Of a DNA stretch of 64,000 bases, positions 10,701 to 21,560 are shown one piece after another. A program made the translations under genes and the position numbers. This DNA comes from Axinella damicornis. Its lineage: Eukaryota; Porifera; Demospongiae; Axinellida; Axinellidae. The notes under the pieces are model-generated. The model had not been told where the DNA came from and searched no databases. It saw only the letters and a program-made list of their open reading frames with translations. Within the stretch, counting starts at the first letter, position 1. Each line of letters begins with the position of its first letter. The stretch is from positions 2,471,836 to 2,535,835 of the forward strand of contig OZ007511.1 of the NCBI GenBank assembly GCA_963931865.1, written 5' to 3'.

Positions 10701-13700
10701 TGTGATATTCCCTGCCTCACTCGCACGTTTCTCTTGTGATATTCCCTGCCTCACTCGCACGTGTCTCTTGTGATATTCCCTGCCTCACTCGCACGTGTCT
10801 CTTGTGATATTCCCTGCCTCACTCGCACGTGTCTCTTGTGATATTCCCTGCCTCACTCCACGTGTCTCTTGTGATATTCCCTGCCTCACTCGCACGTGTC
10901 TCTTGTGATATTCCCTGCCTCACTCGCACGTGTCTCTTGTGATATTCCCTGCCTCACTCGCACGTTTCTCTTGTGATATTCCCTGCCTCACTCGCACGTG
11001 TCTCTTGTGATATTCCCTGCCTCACTCGCACGTGTCTCTTGTGATATTCCCTGCCTCACTCACGTGTGTCCCTTGTGAACGATATTCCCTGCCTCACTCA
11101 CACATGCGATGTTCAGTGGATATTTACCCCGTGCACATGTGTACAGCAGGGGTAGAGTGATAGTTTTGTCTGTCTGTCTGTCTGTCTGTCTATCCAGCAG
11201 TTTGAGCAGTAAAGGCCGTGTTGAAGGCTTAGGAGTGTCAGAATTCTGAGGAAAGCTACGTGAAAGTCTTGTTATACAACTTGACCGCCCTGTTACTGCC
11301 ACAACTTGCGGTATCTCATTCTGCAGCCCTAGCTATCTCATTGCGTGCATGCTGTGTTAAAAGTCGGCAGTAGGCCATAATAAAAAGTAGCGCACGGGGT
11401 ATGAGCTCTGCTGAGCACCTCTAGTTCTGACAGGGTTCCGCTTGTGTTTGTCACTGTTGTGCTTATTGCCGTCAGAAATAACATTCATCTCCATTGTTTC
11501 TAAGTGCTTAGTGCAGTATTCATCTTCAATGTTTAGTGCAGTATTCATTGATGCTTGCAAACTGTGAATCACAACTTTCAAAGCACTAGCTAGTAGAGCT
11601 GCACTAGTAACCTCAATCATTGTTCATCTCCTCCTTCCCTCCATCTCTCCGTATCCCTCCTTATCCTCCTCCTTTTCCCTCCTCCTCCCCCCTCCCCCTT
11701 TCCATCCTCCCCCCACCTTCCATTCCTACCTTCCCCCTCCCTCCCATCCCTACCCCCTCCGTCCCTCCCCCCCTCCCCCCCCCCTTCCCTCCCTCCCTCC
11801 CTCCCTCCCTCCCTCCCCCTCCCTCCCTCCCTCCCTCCCTCCCTCCCTCCCTCCCTCCCTCCCTCCCTCCCTCCCTCCCTCCCTCACTCCCTTCAGGTTA
11901 AAGCAGAGGCTGAGTTGGAGCAGGCTCAGCGCATCACTGAGGGTAAGAAGCTGGCCGTGCACGAGGAACTGTTGAGAAAGGCAACTGCAAAAGAGGTGAG
12001 CAGTGATTTATGGTTCTGAGCTGGTATACCTTCAAGAAATAGCGCATTCCATAATGTTTTTTTAAGAATGTCCATGTAGTCGCTGATGCCACTGTGCAGT
12101 AAATTACATGTATGTTTCAGAGAGCTTGGTCTCCAGTGTGTTCTAGTGGAACTTGCTAATGCAGTCGTACTCCTCGAGGCCATCTTCTCACTCACAACTT
12201 GGCACAGCTTGAACTTTGCACCTTCCACACAAAACCACACCTACTGATATGGTACACGTGACTGCCAGAGCTAGATTTTGATACGCTTGGATTCGCCTTC
12301 TTGATATAATCCAGATAAGCTAGCGCCCACTGAATGGGCTAGGCCATCCTGTAGTTTATCTGTTAGTGGCACTGCTCATCACATGTTCCCTCCCTCTCTC
12401 TCCCTCCATACCTCCCTCTCCTCTCTTCCTTTCTCCCTCTCCTCTGTCCTTCTTCCTCTCTCCCTCTTCTTCCACCCCTCCCTCTCTCCATTCATCCATC
12501 CCTCTCCCTCCCTCCCTCCCTCCCTCCCTCCCTCCCTCCCTCCCTCCCTCCCTCCCTCCCTCCCTCCCTCCCTCCCTCCCTCCCTCCCTCCCTCCCTCAG
12601 GTTGACAAGGAGATGGATGTAGAGCGTTCTCGTAGGGTTGAGGAGAGCAAAGATGAACATTCAGAAATCAACGTGCAGCGACGTGAGACTTACGACCGCC
12701 TGGTAACGGTTCAAGAAGACTTGTTGAAGACCATACAAGGAATGAAGGTAAGGGAGGGGGATGAGGGAGGGGAGGAACAGAGGGAAGGGAGGGAGGGGCC
12801 TGGGGGGAGGGTCCCACATTACGGGAACCTGGTACATTTCATGACGTACATGTATGTCATGTCAGTGATAGAGACAAGGAAGGCAACTCCTTTCCCTACC
12901 ACTAAGTTTCCTAATAGGTTTTGGACTCCAGGTCTTGGAGATTGGGCAGCTGTGTTCCTCAGTTTCTCACATTTACAGCTCCCACTGGAGTTGATTAGCA
13001 CACAGGACACCAGTCACAACATACTAATTGATATCTGATGGTGAAATGTGGTTGTGAAAGCACAAAGCTTTGTGTGAAGATGAGGATTTAACAACCTATT
13101 TACAACTAGTTATGCTAATGTGTTAACTGTGTGGGTATAAAGGTTTATACTGGAATTTGCATAGTCTCTGGCCCCAGACCCAAACCAACCCCAGCGCAGA
13201 TCGCTTCAGTATCTGGAAGCGATCCGCGCTGGGGTTGGTTTGGGTCTGGGACCGAGACTAGAATTTTCACTGCATTGTGTTAACCCTGTGACATATGGTG
13301 AGCAATGACACGTGGACATGGTCAGTCTAACAGCTAGCACCTCTCTACCTAGCCAGCCATGTCATTGCCATGCGAGGAAGCCAGAGGGGATTTAACAAAC
13401 TTTGCAGTTTATCTCCATGGAGGGTGGTGCACAATGATGTGGTGTACAATGACATGTGGTGTACATTGGCATGTGGTATGATGAGTGAGGTTGGCAGGGT
13501 ATCAAATTGCTGTCTCAGACTCCACACTATACTGGAACAACAGTGCCAACTGTATCACCCAATCAAATCACATAGTGGTTTGAATTCTGTTCTCTGATTG
13601 GCTCAACTCTATCAACCAATCAAATTGTATACAAAACTGTTTAAATCCTGTTCTTTGGTTGGCTCAAATGTACCACCCAATCAAATCACAGAGCAGTTTG

Positions 13701-14943
13701 AATTCTGTTCTCAAATTCCCTCGATGTATTAACACATACCTTACACAATACACCATCACATTCACATGCACACCCTCACGCATGCACACCCTCACGCATG
13801 CACACCCTCACACATGCACACCCTCACGCATGCACACCCTCACGCATGCACACCCCCACACATGCACACCCTCACAGGCAGACGAGGAGATGAAACACGA
13901 GCAGCAGCGGAGGGTGACAGAGGATAAGAAACTGGACATGCAGGAGCAGCTTGTGCATGAGGTGACTATAGCACTGTCCGCGTACAGTTTCACTCACACA
14001 CACCACACCACACACATCCACCATAGGTCTTGTTACCTTCTGCCATACTCCCTTTCATCCTTCGGTGAATAAAATCTTTCAAAAATCTTCAAACACATCA
14101 CCCCACACACATCCATACACACCACATCACGCAGATCTACACACACCCAGAAATTAGTCAAGACAGCTGTGTCATAATGTAACTTAGTCACTACACACAC
14201 ACTCTCCACACACATCATCTGAGTCGTATGTATATGGATAGTTAACCCTTTAACCACCGAATTCTTCCCACCAAGACAACACATTTTCATGCATTCAGAG
14301 CACACCACTTTCGTAGGTACTCCTCTCCCACAGCATTCGCTCCTCAGCGGCCAAACTTGGTGGGGCCCGCACACATGGAGAGACCCCTCTGGCAATACCG
14401 TTAATGATATTCATGACCCCCCACAAGGCCAGCAATCGGAGGTCAAATGTGTATGTCAGCCGGATTTTCGCCCAGCATTTCCCTAAACTTGGGCCAGATC
14501 TGACTGATGGCACACCTTACACCACCAATTTGCAGGTTTTCTTGAGGCCCTGGGTGGGGTCTATGAATATCATTAGAGTCAAAAATCCTCGGACCAATGA
14601 ATCTCATTAAAAATCAAAAAACGCCCACGACAGTCGAAGGGGGGGCCTCCGCCCCCCCTTTCGAAACCCCCCTGCCTTTCGTTTAGTGGGGAGGGCGCGC
14701 CGAAATCTGACCAAATTTTTGGGTTCGTTCCTCAAAATTGTCCCTAGGCCCTCTGAAGACTTTTTGGTCTCTTTTTGGACTGACGAGAAGCCCTATGAGT
14801 GCATAGGGTCAAAATGACGCCTATAGACGTCAATGGGGCTTAAAGGGTTAAAGGGGCATCTGCTAGGCCTGTGTGGCTAAGTATGCTTTACACCAGGCTG
14901 AATGTTTGCCACAAAAAATTTGTAAACGTTTCGACCATACTAT

Positions 14944-14998
<55 letters not shown>

Positions 14999-15209
14999 CG
15001 TACCCAGGTCGGGAAGCGCAAGGCTGCCAAGGCAATGGACAAGGAGCGGGAGCGTCGTGTCGATGAAACAGAGCACATCTCAGAGGAGGAGGCTGGGAGA
15101 AGATTGGTCATCGCTCGCAAGATGCTGGATGTCCAGAAAGAACTACTAGCAACACACTCCCCCACCAAGGTGTGAGAGGGTGATTTGTTACAATGCAATC
15201 ATGCACTCC

Positions 15210-15241
<32 letters not shown>

Positions 15242-15328
15242 ACACCTGCACAAACACACACACACACACACACACACATACACACACACTCATCTCACTC
15301 ACACACGCACACCCACACACTCATCTCA

Positions 15329-15361
<33 letters not shown>

Positions 15362-16721
15362 CCGATCATGGGGGTACACTCTCAGGATGTTCTGGAGGAG
15401 GCCAAGTTCTATATGCAGGAGCAGCTGCTGAGGAAGGCCGCACAGAAGGAGGCTCTTGCTGCCATGGACCAGGAGCAGAAGAGGTAAGCAGAGGCCGATG
15501 GAGGGAAGGACGGAACTTTATCACTGAGGCATGATGTGTATTACAAGCACAGTAGAGCTCCTCAGGAAATGTGTTGTCGTTCCCGGGCTCCTCCCCAGAT
15601 GTTTGTGCAAAAACTGGGAGAGAGCCTGGAAGAGCTCATCATGTGCACGATGACATACTGTGTGTGATTTTGAATTATTGGCCACGCACGCAAGTTCTGC
15701 TGTGCTGTCGACGAGGCGACTTTGTTGAACTTGGTAAGACAACATGATTATCCAAACAACACAATATAGCATGTCATCATGCACGTGAGGAGATATATAA
15801 CATGTCATCATGCACGTGAGGAGATCTTCCAGGCTCTCTCGCCAGTATGCGACAAATGTTGGGAGGAGCCTGGGAACAAGGCTATTGAAAACATCAAGTA
15901 GACTGAGCACGCCTTTACTACCTGCTTCTCCCTCCCTTCCTTCTTCCCACCCTTCCTCCCTTCTTCTCTTTTCTTTTCTCCTCCCCTCCCTCCCTCCCTC
16001 CCTCCCTCCCTCCCTCCCCTCCCCTTGCTTCCCTACAAACCCTCTATCCCTCCCTCCCTCCATCTCTCGCTCTTCTTCCCCTCCCTCCCCCAAGGCGTGT
16101 TACTGAAGCTCCAAAGAGCCCACCAGGTGGGGTCTCTGACACACAGGCAGAGGTGCTGGAGCAGATTGTTCGCAAAGCGAATGTGAAGCTAGCCAAGGAG
16201 ATGGCAGACACACAGCAGCAGGAGTATATCGTGGCAGAAAAGAAGGCTCGAGCACAAGAGGAGACCATGAGAAAGGTCCACCAGAAGGAGGCTGACAAGG
16301 CCATGGACGTGAGTGGCATGGAGGGAGGGAGGAGAGGAGGGAGGGAGGGAGGGAGGGAGGGAAGGAGGGAGGGAGGAGAGGAGAGGAGAGGAGGGAGGGA
16401 GGGAGCGGTGAGGGAAGGAAGGGATGGAGAGAGAGACAAGGGAGCCGTGTGAGTAGGTGTGTGAGACTGTGAGTGGGGGTGTGGTATGGAGTACATGGCT
16501 GGGATCTCATTGCTATGACGTATGTCCATAGTACCCCTGGTTGTACAATGAAGACTCTCAGTGAGAGAGTAGAAGTGCATTCCTCATGTGAGCCACACCC
16601 ACTCCATACCCCACAGCAAGAGAAGGAGAAGAGGGTCTCAGATATGGAGGGGAAAGTTCCTCCTCGCGTTGACACGTCTCTGGTGAAGGAACTCAAGGAG
16701 CACCCTCTGAGCCCAAAGTAA
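4752..16721 (+). CDS. Coiled-coil protein of tandem ~60-residue repeats (unrecognised family)
   Basis: Eight exons join in frame into 389 aa: 4752-4988, 11897-11995, 12601-12747, 13878-13961, 15008-15169, 15362-15483, 16095-16308, 16617-16721. The start is the first ATG (GCAGCAATGT context) of MSESSEVPLSSNAQEAKEMM. The protein is almost wholly charged helix rich in Glu, Lys, Arg and Gln, without signal peptide or membrane segment, so probably cytosolic or cytoskeletal. It repeats the pattern QEQLLRKA-x-KE, AMDxExxRRVxE, then (exons 1 and 3) VQEDL-x8-MK. Repeat edges follow exon edges: exon 1, exons 2-3, 4-5, 6-7 and 7-8 each carry about one repeat. All introns are phase 0 except the one after exon 6 (phase 2). 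Four acceptors adjoin CCCT or CA repeats. I do not recognise the family. Confidence 0.85.
5905..6106. repeat. Foldback repeat with CTGGCAGCCATCTTCC arms
   Basis: ACCTGGCAGCCATCTTCCCT followed by GTTCAAAGATCT is mirrored downstream by AGATCTTTGAACAGGGAAGA and two further copies of GAAGATGGYTGCCAGG. An inverted repeat with a partial tandem duplication of one arm. Confidence 0.7.
6340..6748. repeat. 50-bp minisatellite, eight copies
   Basis: Head-to-tail units with CGATGCGTCGTACCGTCTGT, GACCATGCGC and TTTGCATGCAGCAACACT. Copies differ at only a few positions, suggesting recent expansion. There are no unique spacers, so it is not a CRISPR array. Open frames through it are periodic artefacts. Confidence 0.95.
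9468..10020. repeat. Dispersed repeat, copy 1 (with TGTCTCGGCAC hairpin end)
   Basis: Nearly the same sequence occurs at 59546-60169, including GATGTGTCTCGGCACGACTT, a TAGC repeat, CTATAAATACGTTTGACACC and a terminal perfect hairpin TGTCTCGGCAC-TTCG-GTGCCGAGACA. No protein is encoded; probably a non-autonomous transposable element. Confidence 0.8.
10507..11100. repeat. 34-bp minisatellite, about 17 copies, most with a CACGTG E-box
   Basis: Units contain GATATTCCCTGCCTCACTCG followed by CACGTGTCTCTTGT. Most carry the palindrome CACGTG, the rest CACGTT. The array lies in intron 1 of the coiled-coil gene and shows no copy of a splice junction. Confidence 0.95.
11126..11405. repeat. Interspersed repeat with TACCCCGTGCAC end, copy 2
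   Basis: Matches 21005-21345 over most of its length (CAGCAGTTTGAGCA, TGAAGGCTTAG, GCCCTAGCTATCTCAT, GGCCATAA). The left end ACCCCGTGCACATG and right end CGCACGGGGTAT are short inverted termini. No coding potential. Confidence 0.7.
11630..11896 (+). repeat. CCCT-rich tract abutting the exon 2 acceptor
   Basis: About 250 bases of pyrimidine-rich sequence, the last 100 nearly pure CCCT, ending CCCTTCAG at the exon 2 boundary. Long Pro/Leu/Ser open frames across it are artefacts. Confidence 0.85.
12390..12600 (+). repeat. CCCT tract abutting the exon 3 acceptor
   Basis: CCCT units run without interruption into the acceptor CCCTCCCTCAG of exon 3. Confidence 0.9.
13162..13260. mobile_element. 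MULE-like foldback element, 99 bp
   Basis: Perfect-looking hairpin from TAGTCTCTGGCCCCAGACCC to GGGTCTGGGACCGAGACTA. It is flanked by GAATTTGCA (13153-13161) and GAATTTTCA (13261-13269), a 9-bp target duplication with one mismatch. Confidence 0.8.
13758..13877 (+). repeat. ~16-bp array leading into the exon 4 acceptor
   Basis: Units of CATGCACACCCTCACG. The last copy reads CACACCCTCACAG and forms the acceptor of exon 4, so the splice site lies in the array's own sequence. Confidence 0.8.
14242..14851. mobile_element. TTAA-flanked MITE, piggyBac-like termini
   Basis: Left end TTAACCCTTTAA and right end TTAAAGGGTTAA are inverted, each with TTAA at the outer edge (14242-14245 and 14848-14851). 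This fits the TTAA target of piggyBac elements. The 610-bp interior encodes nothing. It lies in intron 4 of the coiled-coil gene. Confidence 0.55.
14944..14996 (+). repeat. CA microsatellite upstream of the exon 5 acceptor
   Basis: About 26 CA units end 12 bases before the acceptor TACCGTACCCAG. Confidence 0.95.
15211..15361 (+). repeat. Poly-C and CA microsatellite ending at the exon 6 acceptor
   Basis: A C tract is followed by interrupted CA repeats. The last CACACAG is itself the 3' splice site of exon 6 (starting 15362). Confidence 0.9.
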
Positions 16722-17274
16722 CTTTTATCCCACCGTATTCAATTTTTACCCTCTGCTTACCCTGCTTATGAGTCTTATATTGGAGGTCGTAGCTCACTAC
16801 TATAGAACTTAGAGAAATCTTATTTTCTTGTAGTACTTGCATTTGTGTGCCCATTTTTCAAGCACAAGGTACTTTAGTGTGTCATGCTAGCATTCTAGGT
16901 GATGCTGGTGTGATGTTGTATGTACAAGTTGTTTTACCCTGATGTAACGACATCATGCAACTCCCGATGTGGTGAAATATGACATCATGCGAATTCACAG
17001 ATCGGACTGGGTGGTGAAGACAGACCCAACGTTCTCAGAACCGTCACTAAATTAAAGCGGGGGACCCCTTTAATTAGTGGAGGGGGCACGCCAAGAAGGT
17101 ATAGTACTGGCATCCATTTGTATAGCTATTCTTGTATTAGCGTGACTGTCATAGTTTAGTTCAGCTTTTAAATGTCAGTATAAGCATTACCAAGGGGGAA
17201 AAACAAACTCAGCAGTCTTCCTTGAACAGAAAAAGAGGAAAAACGAACCAAAAAAAAAAAGAAGCATAACAATT

Positions 17275-17760
17275 ATCGAGGGGCAACCGCACTCCTGGTA
17301 CATGTACAGTCGATTGCAGTTGCGTTTGAACACTGCGTATTGCGTGGATTATCACGGAAACTGTGTTCTGCAAATAAGACACTCACGCAAAGTGTCTGCA
17401 TGGCTTCCAGACTCTTGCGTATTCAAGGCCGTGCCATTTCCGTGAAGCTCCACCCACAGAAAGTTCTTGCCGCACATGGTCACGCAATGCGCAATGTTCA
17501 AACGCAACTGCAATCGACTGTACATCTCCGCGGTTGCCTCGCCGTAGCGCAGTCTAATTATTATTATTGCAATTCGCTCCAATTAACGCACATGCCACGT
17601 GGCAACCACGCTCAGTCGATCGCGAGCAATGGCGACCAAAACGAAGACAAGACATTATTACAGCACTCACAACTTAGCCAGCACGGTGAGTTTCGGCATG
17701 TAAGCGTCAGTGAACGACAGCGATCACGGCTGTGTGGCACAGACAGACAGACACACACAC
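17275..17760. repeat. Older interspersed repeat split by a mariner-type MITE
   Basis: GAGGGGCAACCGCACTCCTGG (17278-17298) and 17574-17750 match, in reverse complement, the two parts of 53340-53560. The MITE at 17305-17522 lies between them, so it inserted into an existing copy. The CAGGAGTGCGGTTGCCCCTC end also occurs at 41217-41238, and parts of the other end at 49380-49500 and 53150-53290. Confidence 0.7.
17305..17522. mobile_element. Tc1/mariner-type MITE, copy 1
   Basis: Terminal inverted repeats of over 40 bp start TACAGTCGATTGCAGTTGCG and end CAACTGCAATCGACTGTA. The TA at each end fits a TA target duplication with termini beginning CAGT, typical of Tc1/mariner derivatives. The interior has no transposase. 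A second copy lies at 40507-40722 in inverse orientation. Confidence 0.85.
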
Positions 17761-18557
17761 GGTAAAATCTTAATGTATTTATGTGTAGTCTCTGGATGTA
17801 GTGACCTTTTGTTTTCCTGGCCACTCTATTTCAAACAAGATGCTCTCGTCCCAATAGTCCACTGATACGCCTCTCTCTCCAAAGAACACAGACTGCCAAG
17901 GATGGAGAGGGAGAGGAGCACAACAAGAAGATGGTTCATATCTTCGTTGACAAAGGGTTAACTCGTGTGGGTGTGGCTTATTTCAGTCACATGACCTAAG
18001 CTAAGCGTGCAACTGTGGACGTGCAGCAGCGCAAACTGTGGACTTCCTCAGATTTCATGGATTGTGAACTGTGTGGTCATAAATGATGCAAATTGTCACG
18101 ACAAACGAAGTCGACTACGAAAGCAGTAGCTCTTCAACTGCCTTCTGCCACAACAAACACAGGACTATAGTCCAACTGGCAATGATTGCGTGGTATTAAA
18201 CTACCAAGCTTCTTCAACAAACTGGACAGAATCTGCATCAGTGAAGGACCACATCACATGCGTAGAGGATCTGCTGTGTGTCTCTGTGTGTTATACCAAC
18301 AGCTTCATACTGGACTGTGTTGGTGAGACGGCCACGGCCAACAACAACCATTGCTGTCATCTGTTGTATAAGTCGCCAAGCACCTAGGTACTGCTGAACA
18401 GTGTGAGATGCTCGTGGTGCACCTTCCGGTATGTGCTACTGCCATCTTGTCCCGTGTCACAGTACAGTGAAGCCTGTTGAATTCCAAGACAGGCTCAGTA
18501 CCACGTACAGTTCTATTGGAGCCCCTGACCCAATAGTTGCCTGATGGGACCTTATCC

Positions 18558-18628
18558 TAGTCTCGCGTGGCCCAGCCCCTTCCCGCGGCGATTAGTGGGC
18601 AGGGCGGGGTCTGGGCCACGCGAGACTA
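18558..18628. mobile_element. MULE-like foldback element, 71 bp
   Basis: Inverted ends TAGTCTCGCGTGGCCCAG and CTGGGCCACGCGAGACTA, flanked on both sides by the exact 9-bp duplication ACCTTATCC (18549-18557 and 18629-18637). Confidence 0.9.
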
Positions 18629-19759
18629 ACCTTATCCCATATCACAATGCTCTGCAGTGCCGTGTCTGAATCCCATACTCCTACTCCATGGAGCCCAGGA
18701 TCCAGTAGTAGTAATTGCGTGCTGGGATCTTGCACTATGTCCTGGTTTAAAATAGGCATGAAGCTCCTGAACCAGTAATAGTTGGAGGATGGTATAGTAG
18801 GAAGAAAGTCCTGGATTCTGCTCAAAGTTTTTCACTTTGAATTTATCGTTCCGAAACTTCAGGGGACAGAGACTTGGAATGAACCAATCCATCTGTGTCG
18901 TGTCATGCACAAGTGTACATTAAGTTGTTGGTGTTTGTGTAATTACATCATTTCCTAAGGACGTGACATCATTTGTTATGATATATGTATATGGTAGAGT
19001 TCGCACGTAATTATTTCATCGCCGATCGATCCTGGAGACATAAACAGTATGGCACATGCACTTTAACGAGGAGGGTGGGTCGGGAGTCAATCAGAGTATG
19101 ATAATGCAGAGTGACAACTCAACAGACCACTTTATTGGGTATGTACCTTCAGTTCACCAACCTCTCTGTACCACAATCTCTGCTTTTGGAGGAATATCAA
19201 GGGCTACATCCTATCCATGGAAATGGCTCCCCCCAGTTTGGTTCCGGCGGAGGGGTACTGAAATATTAATTTAAATTTGGTTCCTGGGGGTTGTCATAAC
19301 ATGCAGGCTCGTGAAGTGATGAAGCAGTGCCATCAGTACTCAATTATTCATTCATGCAGCTACCCTTGTAAGCTCAATAATTATTTAGTGGAGGGAGTGC
19401 TCCAAAACTGATCATGGCAGATTTTGAATATTTTTTGTACTGTATTAGCATATTAAATTGCATGTCTGTTGTATCCTCGCACAAGAGTGTACTGACTCTA
19501 TAGTACTGATAATGACTTATATGGAGAAAGAACTTCATTAAAGAAAAGGGGGGGGGGGGGGGGGGGGGGGGGGGAAGAGAGAGAGAATAGACTTATTAAC
19601 TAAGTTTAGCATTTGAAAAGGAAAGAAAAAAAAAGGACTAGCAAAAAAAAAAAGCAACAACACACCCCTCCATGATTTATTAACTAAGTTTAGCATTTGA
19701 AAAGGAAAGAAAAAAAAGGAAAAAAAAAAAAAACAACCTAGCAACAACCCACCCCTCCA

Positions 19760-20110
19760 TGACAGGTCAGACACCGAAGTGTAAGCCTCAGGAGCGCTGG
19801 ATAGGCGCCGGTGACTGGAATCACAGGGGGCTAACCTGCTTTCAACCAGAACACCTTTCTTTAGCTTCGGTGGTCAGATGGGAACCGGCGTACTCAAGCT
19901 GCTAGGCGGGGAAGTCAGGAACCGGTGTGTACGGAGTGGCCCAGACTCGTACTCGGTTATTGGGGAGGCGAACACTCAACCCCCAGGCTGCAAAGCAAGT
20001 GCTTAGCGAGTGTGCCATCCCGACTTCCCGCCAAAACTTGTTACAAATACAGTATTTAACCGACTGTTTCCGGTCGCGCATGCGCACGCCACCTTAACTT
20101 CCCGCCAAAA
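19760..20110 (-). repeat. Possible tRNA-derived SINE
   Basis: The part 19928-20095 is shared with 21825-21985 (CTCGTACTCGGTTATTGGGG, GACTTCCCGCCAAAACTTG). On the minus strand GGCACACTCGCTAAGCACTTGCTTTGCA then GGGGGTTGAGTGTTCGCC recalls the D arm, an Ala(TGC)-like anticodon loop and a degraded B box. The tRNA resemblance is weak; the repeat itself is certain. Confidence 0.4.
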
Positions 20111-20486
20111 TTTGAAGCGGTTGCGCGCGCCATACAGCCGAATGTAGCTGGAATTCCGGAGAGGACGGGATCCCGGGAAGGGATCATGGCGAGGTGCATG
20201 GCGAAAAAGAGGACGGGAAGAGATGGTGAAATGCATGAGGAGGACAGGGAGTGGATGGTGAGGTACACAAAGGACAAGGAAGTAGCTAACTGCGTTTTTA
20301 TGACTAAGTCAGGCTACCCACAATGCGAGGGCCATGGAATTACAAGTAATTTAGAATCTACCTCACCCCATTACGGTCAATTGAACCATCCCTACCTGTT
20401 GTCTTTGTTTTGTATCTTTGTCTGAGATACTGTTTACAAGTGGTTAGTGGTGCTGCAGGAAGTAGGGCAATGGTTAGGACCAGGTC

Positions 20487-20539
20487 TAGTCTCGCGGGCC
20501 AGACGTTCGCGGCGCGCAAACATCTGACCCGCAAGACTA
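20487..20539. mobile_element. MULE-like foldback element, 53 bp
   Basis: Ends TAGTCTCGCGGGCCAGA and TCTGACCCGCAAGACTA. Flanks GACCAGGTC and GGCCAGCTC agree at 7 of 9 positions, a decayed target duplication. Confidence 0.7.
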
Positions 20540-20563
20540 GGCCAGCTCCACCTAGTGCTGAAT

Positions 20564-20946
20564 TAGTCTCGGAACCAGACCCTTCGCGCGGGGGAGGAGG
20601 AAAGGGTCTGGGCACGCGCCTACATTCCAGTTGTCCTCACGGAATGTAATTATGCGTGGTAATTAGCGATCAACTGCGATACCACGCGTACGAACACAGT
20701 CGACTGCTCGTTGCTCTGCTCGACTTTTGTCAGACACTCGCGGGTACCACGGTACGGCACAGTGATTTGCCATGTCTAGTCGCTGGCGACACTGAAAGTC
20801 TGCAGAAAAATCATTTCCCTGACGTCATTCGCAATCAACGCTTCTGATTCGTTAGGTCAACATTCCGACCTGGGGACAACTCGAATGTAAGATGGTGCCC
20901 AGACCCTTTCCTCCTCCCCCGCGCGAAGGGTCTGGTTCCGAGACTA
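20564..20946. mobile_element. MULE-like foldback element, 383 bp
   Basis: Arms of about 60-70 bp start TAGTCTCGGAACCAGACCCT and end AGGGTCTGGTTCCGAGACTA. The exact 9-bp duplication GTGCTGAAT flanks it (20555-20563 and 20947-20955). The interior is unique and non-coding. Confidence 0.9.
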
Positions 20947-21004
20947 GTGCTGAATGTGCATATGTGTGTCGGTTACCTATACTTAAGTATGTATCCACGT
21001 CGTT

Positions 21005-21345
21005 ATTGTTACCCTGTGTGCATGCACGCAGCAGGGGTACAGCTAGAGTGATTGGTTTGCAATTGTCTGTCCGTTGAGCACACAAAAATCAGCAGTTTGA
21101 GCATGCGCAGTGAAGGCCTTGTTGAAGGCTTAGTTCAGAATAGAAGTGTCAGAATTACTAGTGTGTAAACGTGAGTGTGTTCATAAACCTACACAACTTG
21201 ACCACACTGTTTCTAACATTACTGCTCATTCTGCAATCGGTAGGCCCTAGCTATCTCATCGCACATAAAAAAAGTCAGCAGTATAGGCCATAAGATAGGC
21301 AGTGTGTATCCGTCTAGCTCACGAGGTACATGTACACCTCTAGCT
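21005..21345. repeat. Interspersed repeat with ACCCTGTGTGCATG end, copy 3
   Basis: Matches 11126-11405 along most of its length, with TGTGTGCATGCACGCAGCAG near the left end. Non-coding. Confidence 0.7.
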
Positions 21346-21560
21346 TATAACCTTCGATCCTTATCACCTTAATTGCCATGGCCCACAAACATGTGTTTGC
21401 ATGCACGTGTCCGAGACTGCCTGGTCACAGCTGTATGTAGGGCCTGAAATATTAGTCGACTATAGTTGACTGAACTAAGGTTGTTGACTACATTTCTTGC
21501 ATGTCGACTAGTTGAGAGGGCCAGCCTTAGTGTGGTGGATTTGTATTGTGTACCGCTAGT

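Larger units (their letters stand above)
4989..11896 (+). other. First intron of the coiled-coil gene (6.9 kb)
   Basis: It holds a tandem duplication (5733-5787), a foldback (about 5905-6106), a 50-bp minisatellite, a TAGC microsatellite (about 9692-9720), a dispersed repeat copy (9468-10020), a 34-bp E-box-bearing minisatellite, a dispersed repeat (11126-11405) and a CCCT tract at the acceptor. In 6900-9460 I see only unremarkable non-coding DNA; the short open frames there have no domain signal or splice support. Ends are GTAATC and CCCTTCAG. Confidence 0.75.

Noticed and set aside
6340..11100. Direct-repeat arrays resembling CRISPR
   Set aside because: Units are contiguous without unique spacers, there are no cas genes, and the host is a eukaryote.
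11620..12660. Pro-Ser-Leu or Gly-Arg-Glu repeat proteins
   Set aside because: Translations of CCCT microsatellites; the true exons begin after the acceptors at 11897 and 12601.
19928..20095. A functional tRNA gene
   Set aside because: The cloverleaf cannot be completed; at best a tRNA-derived SINE remnant.
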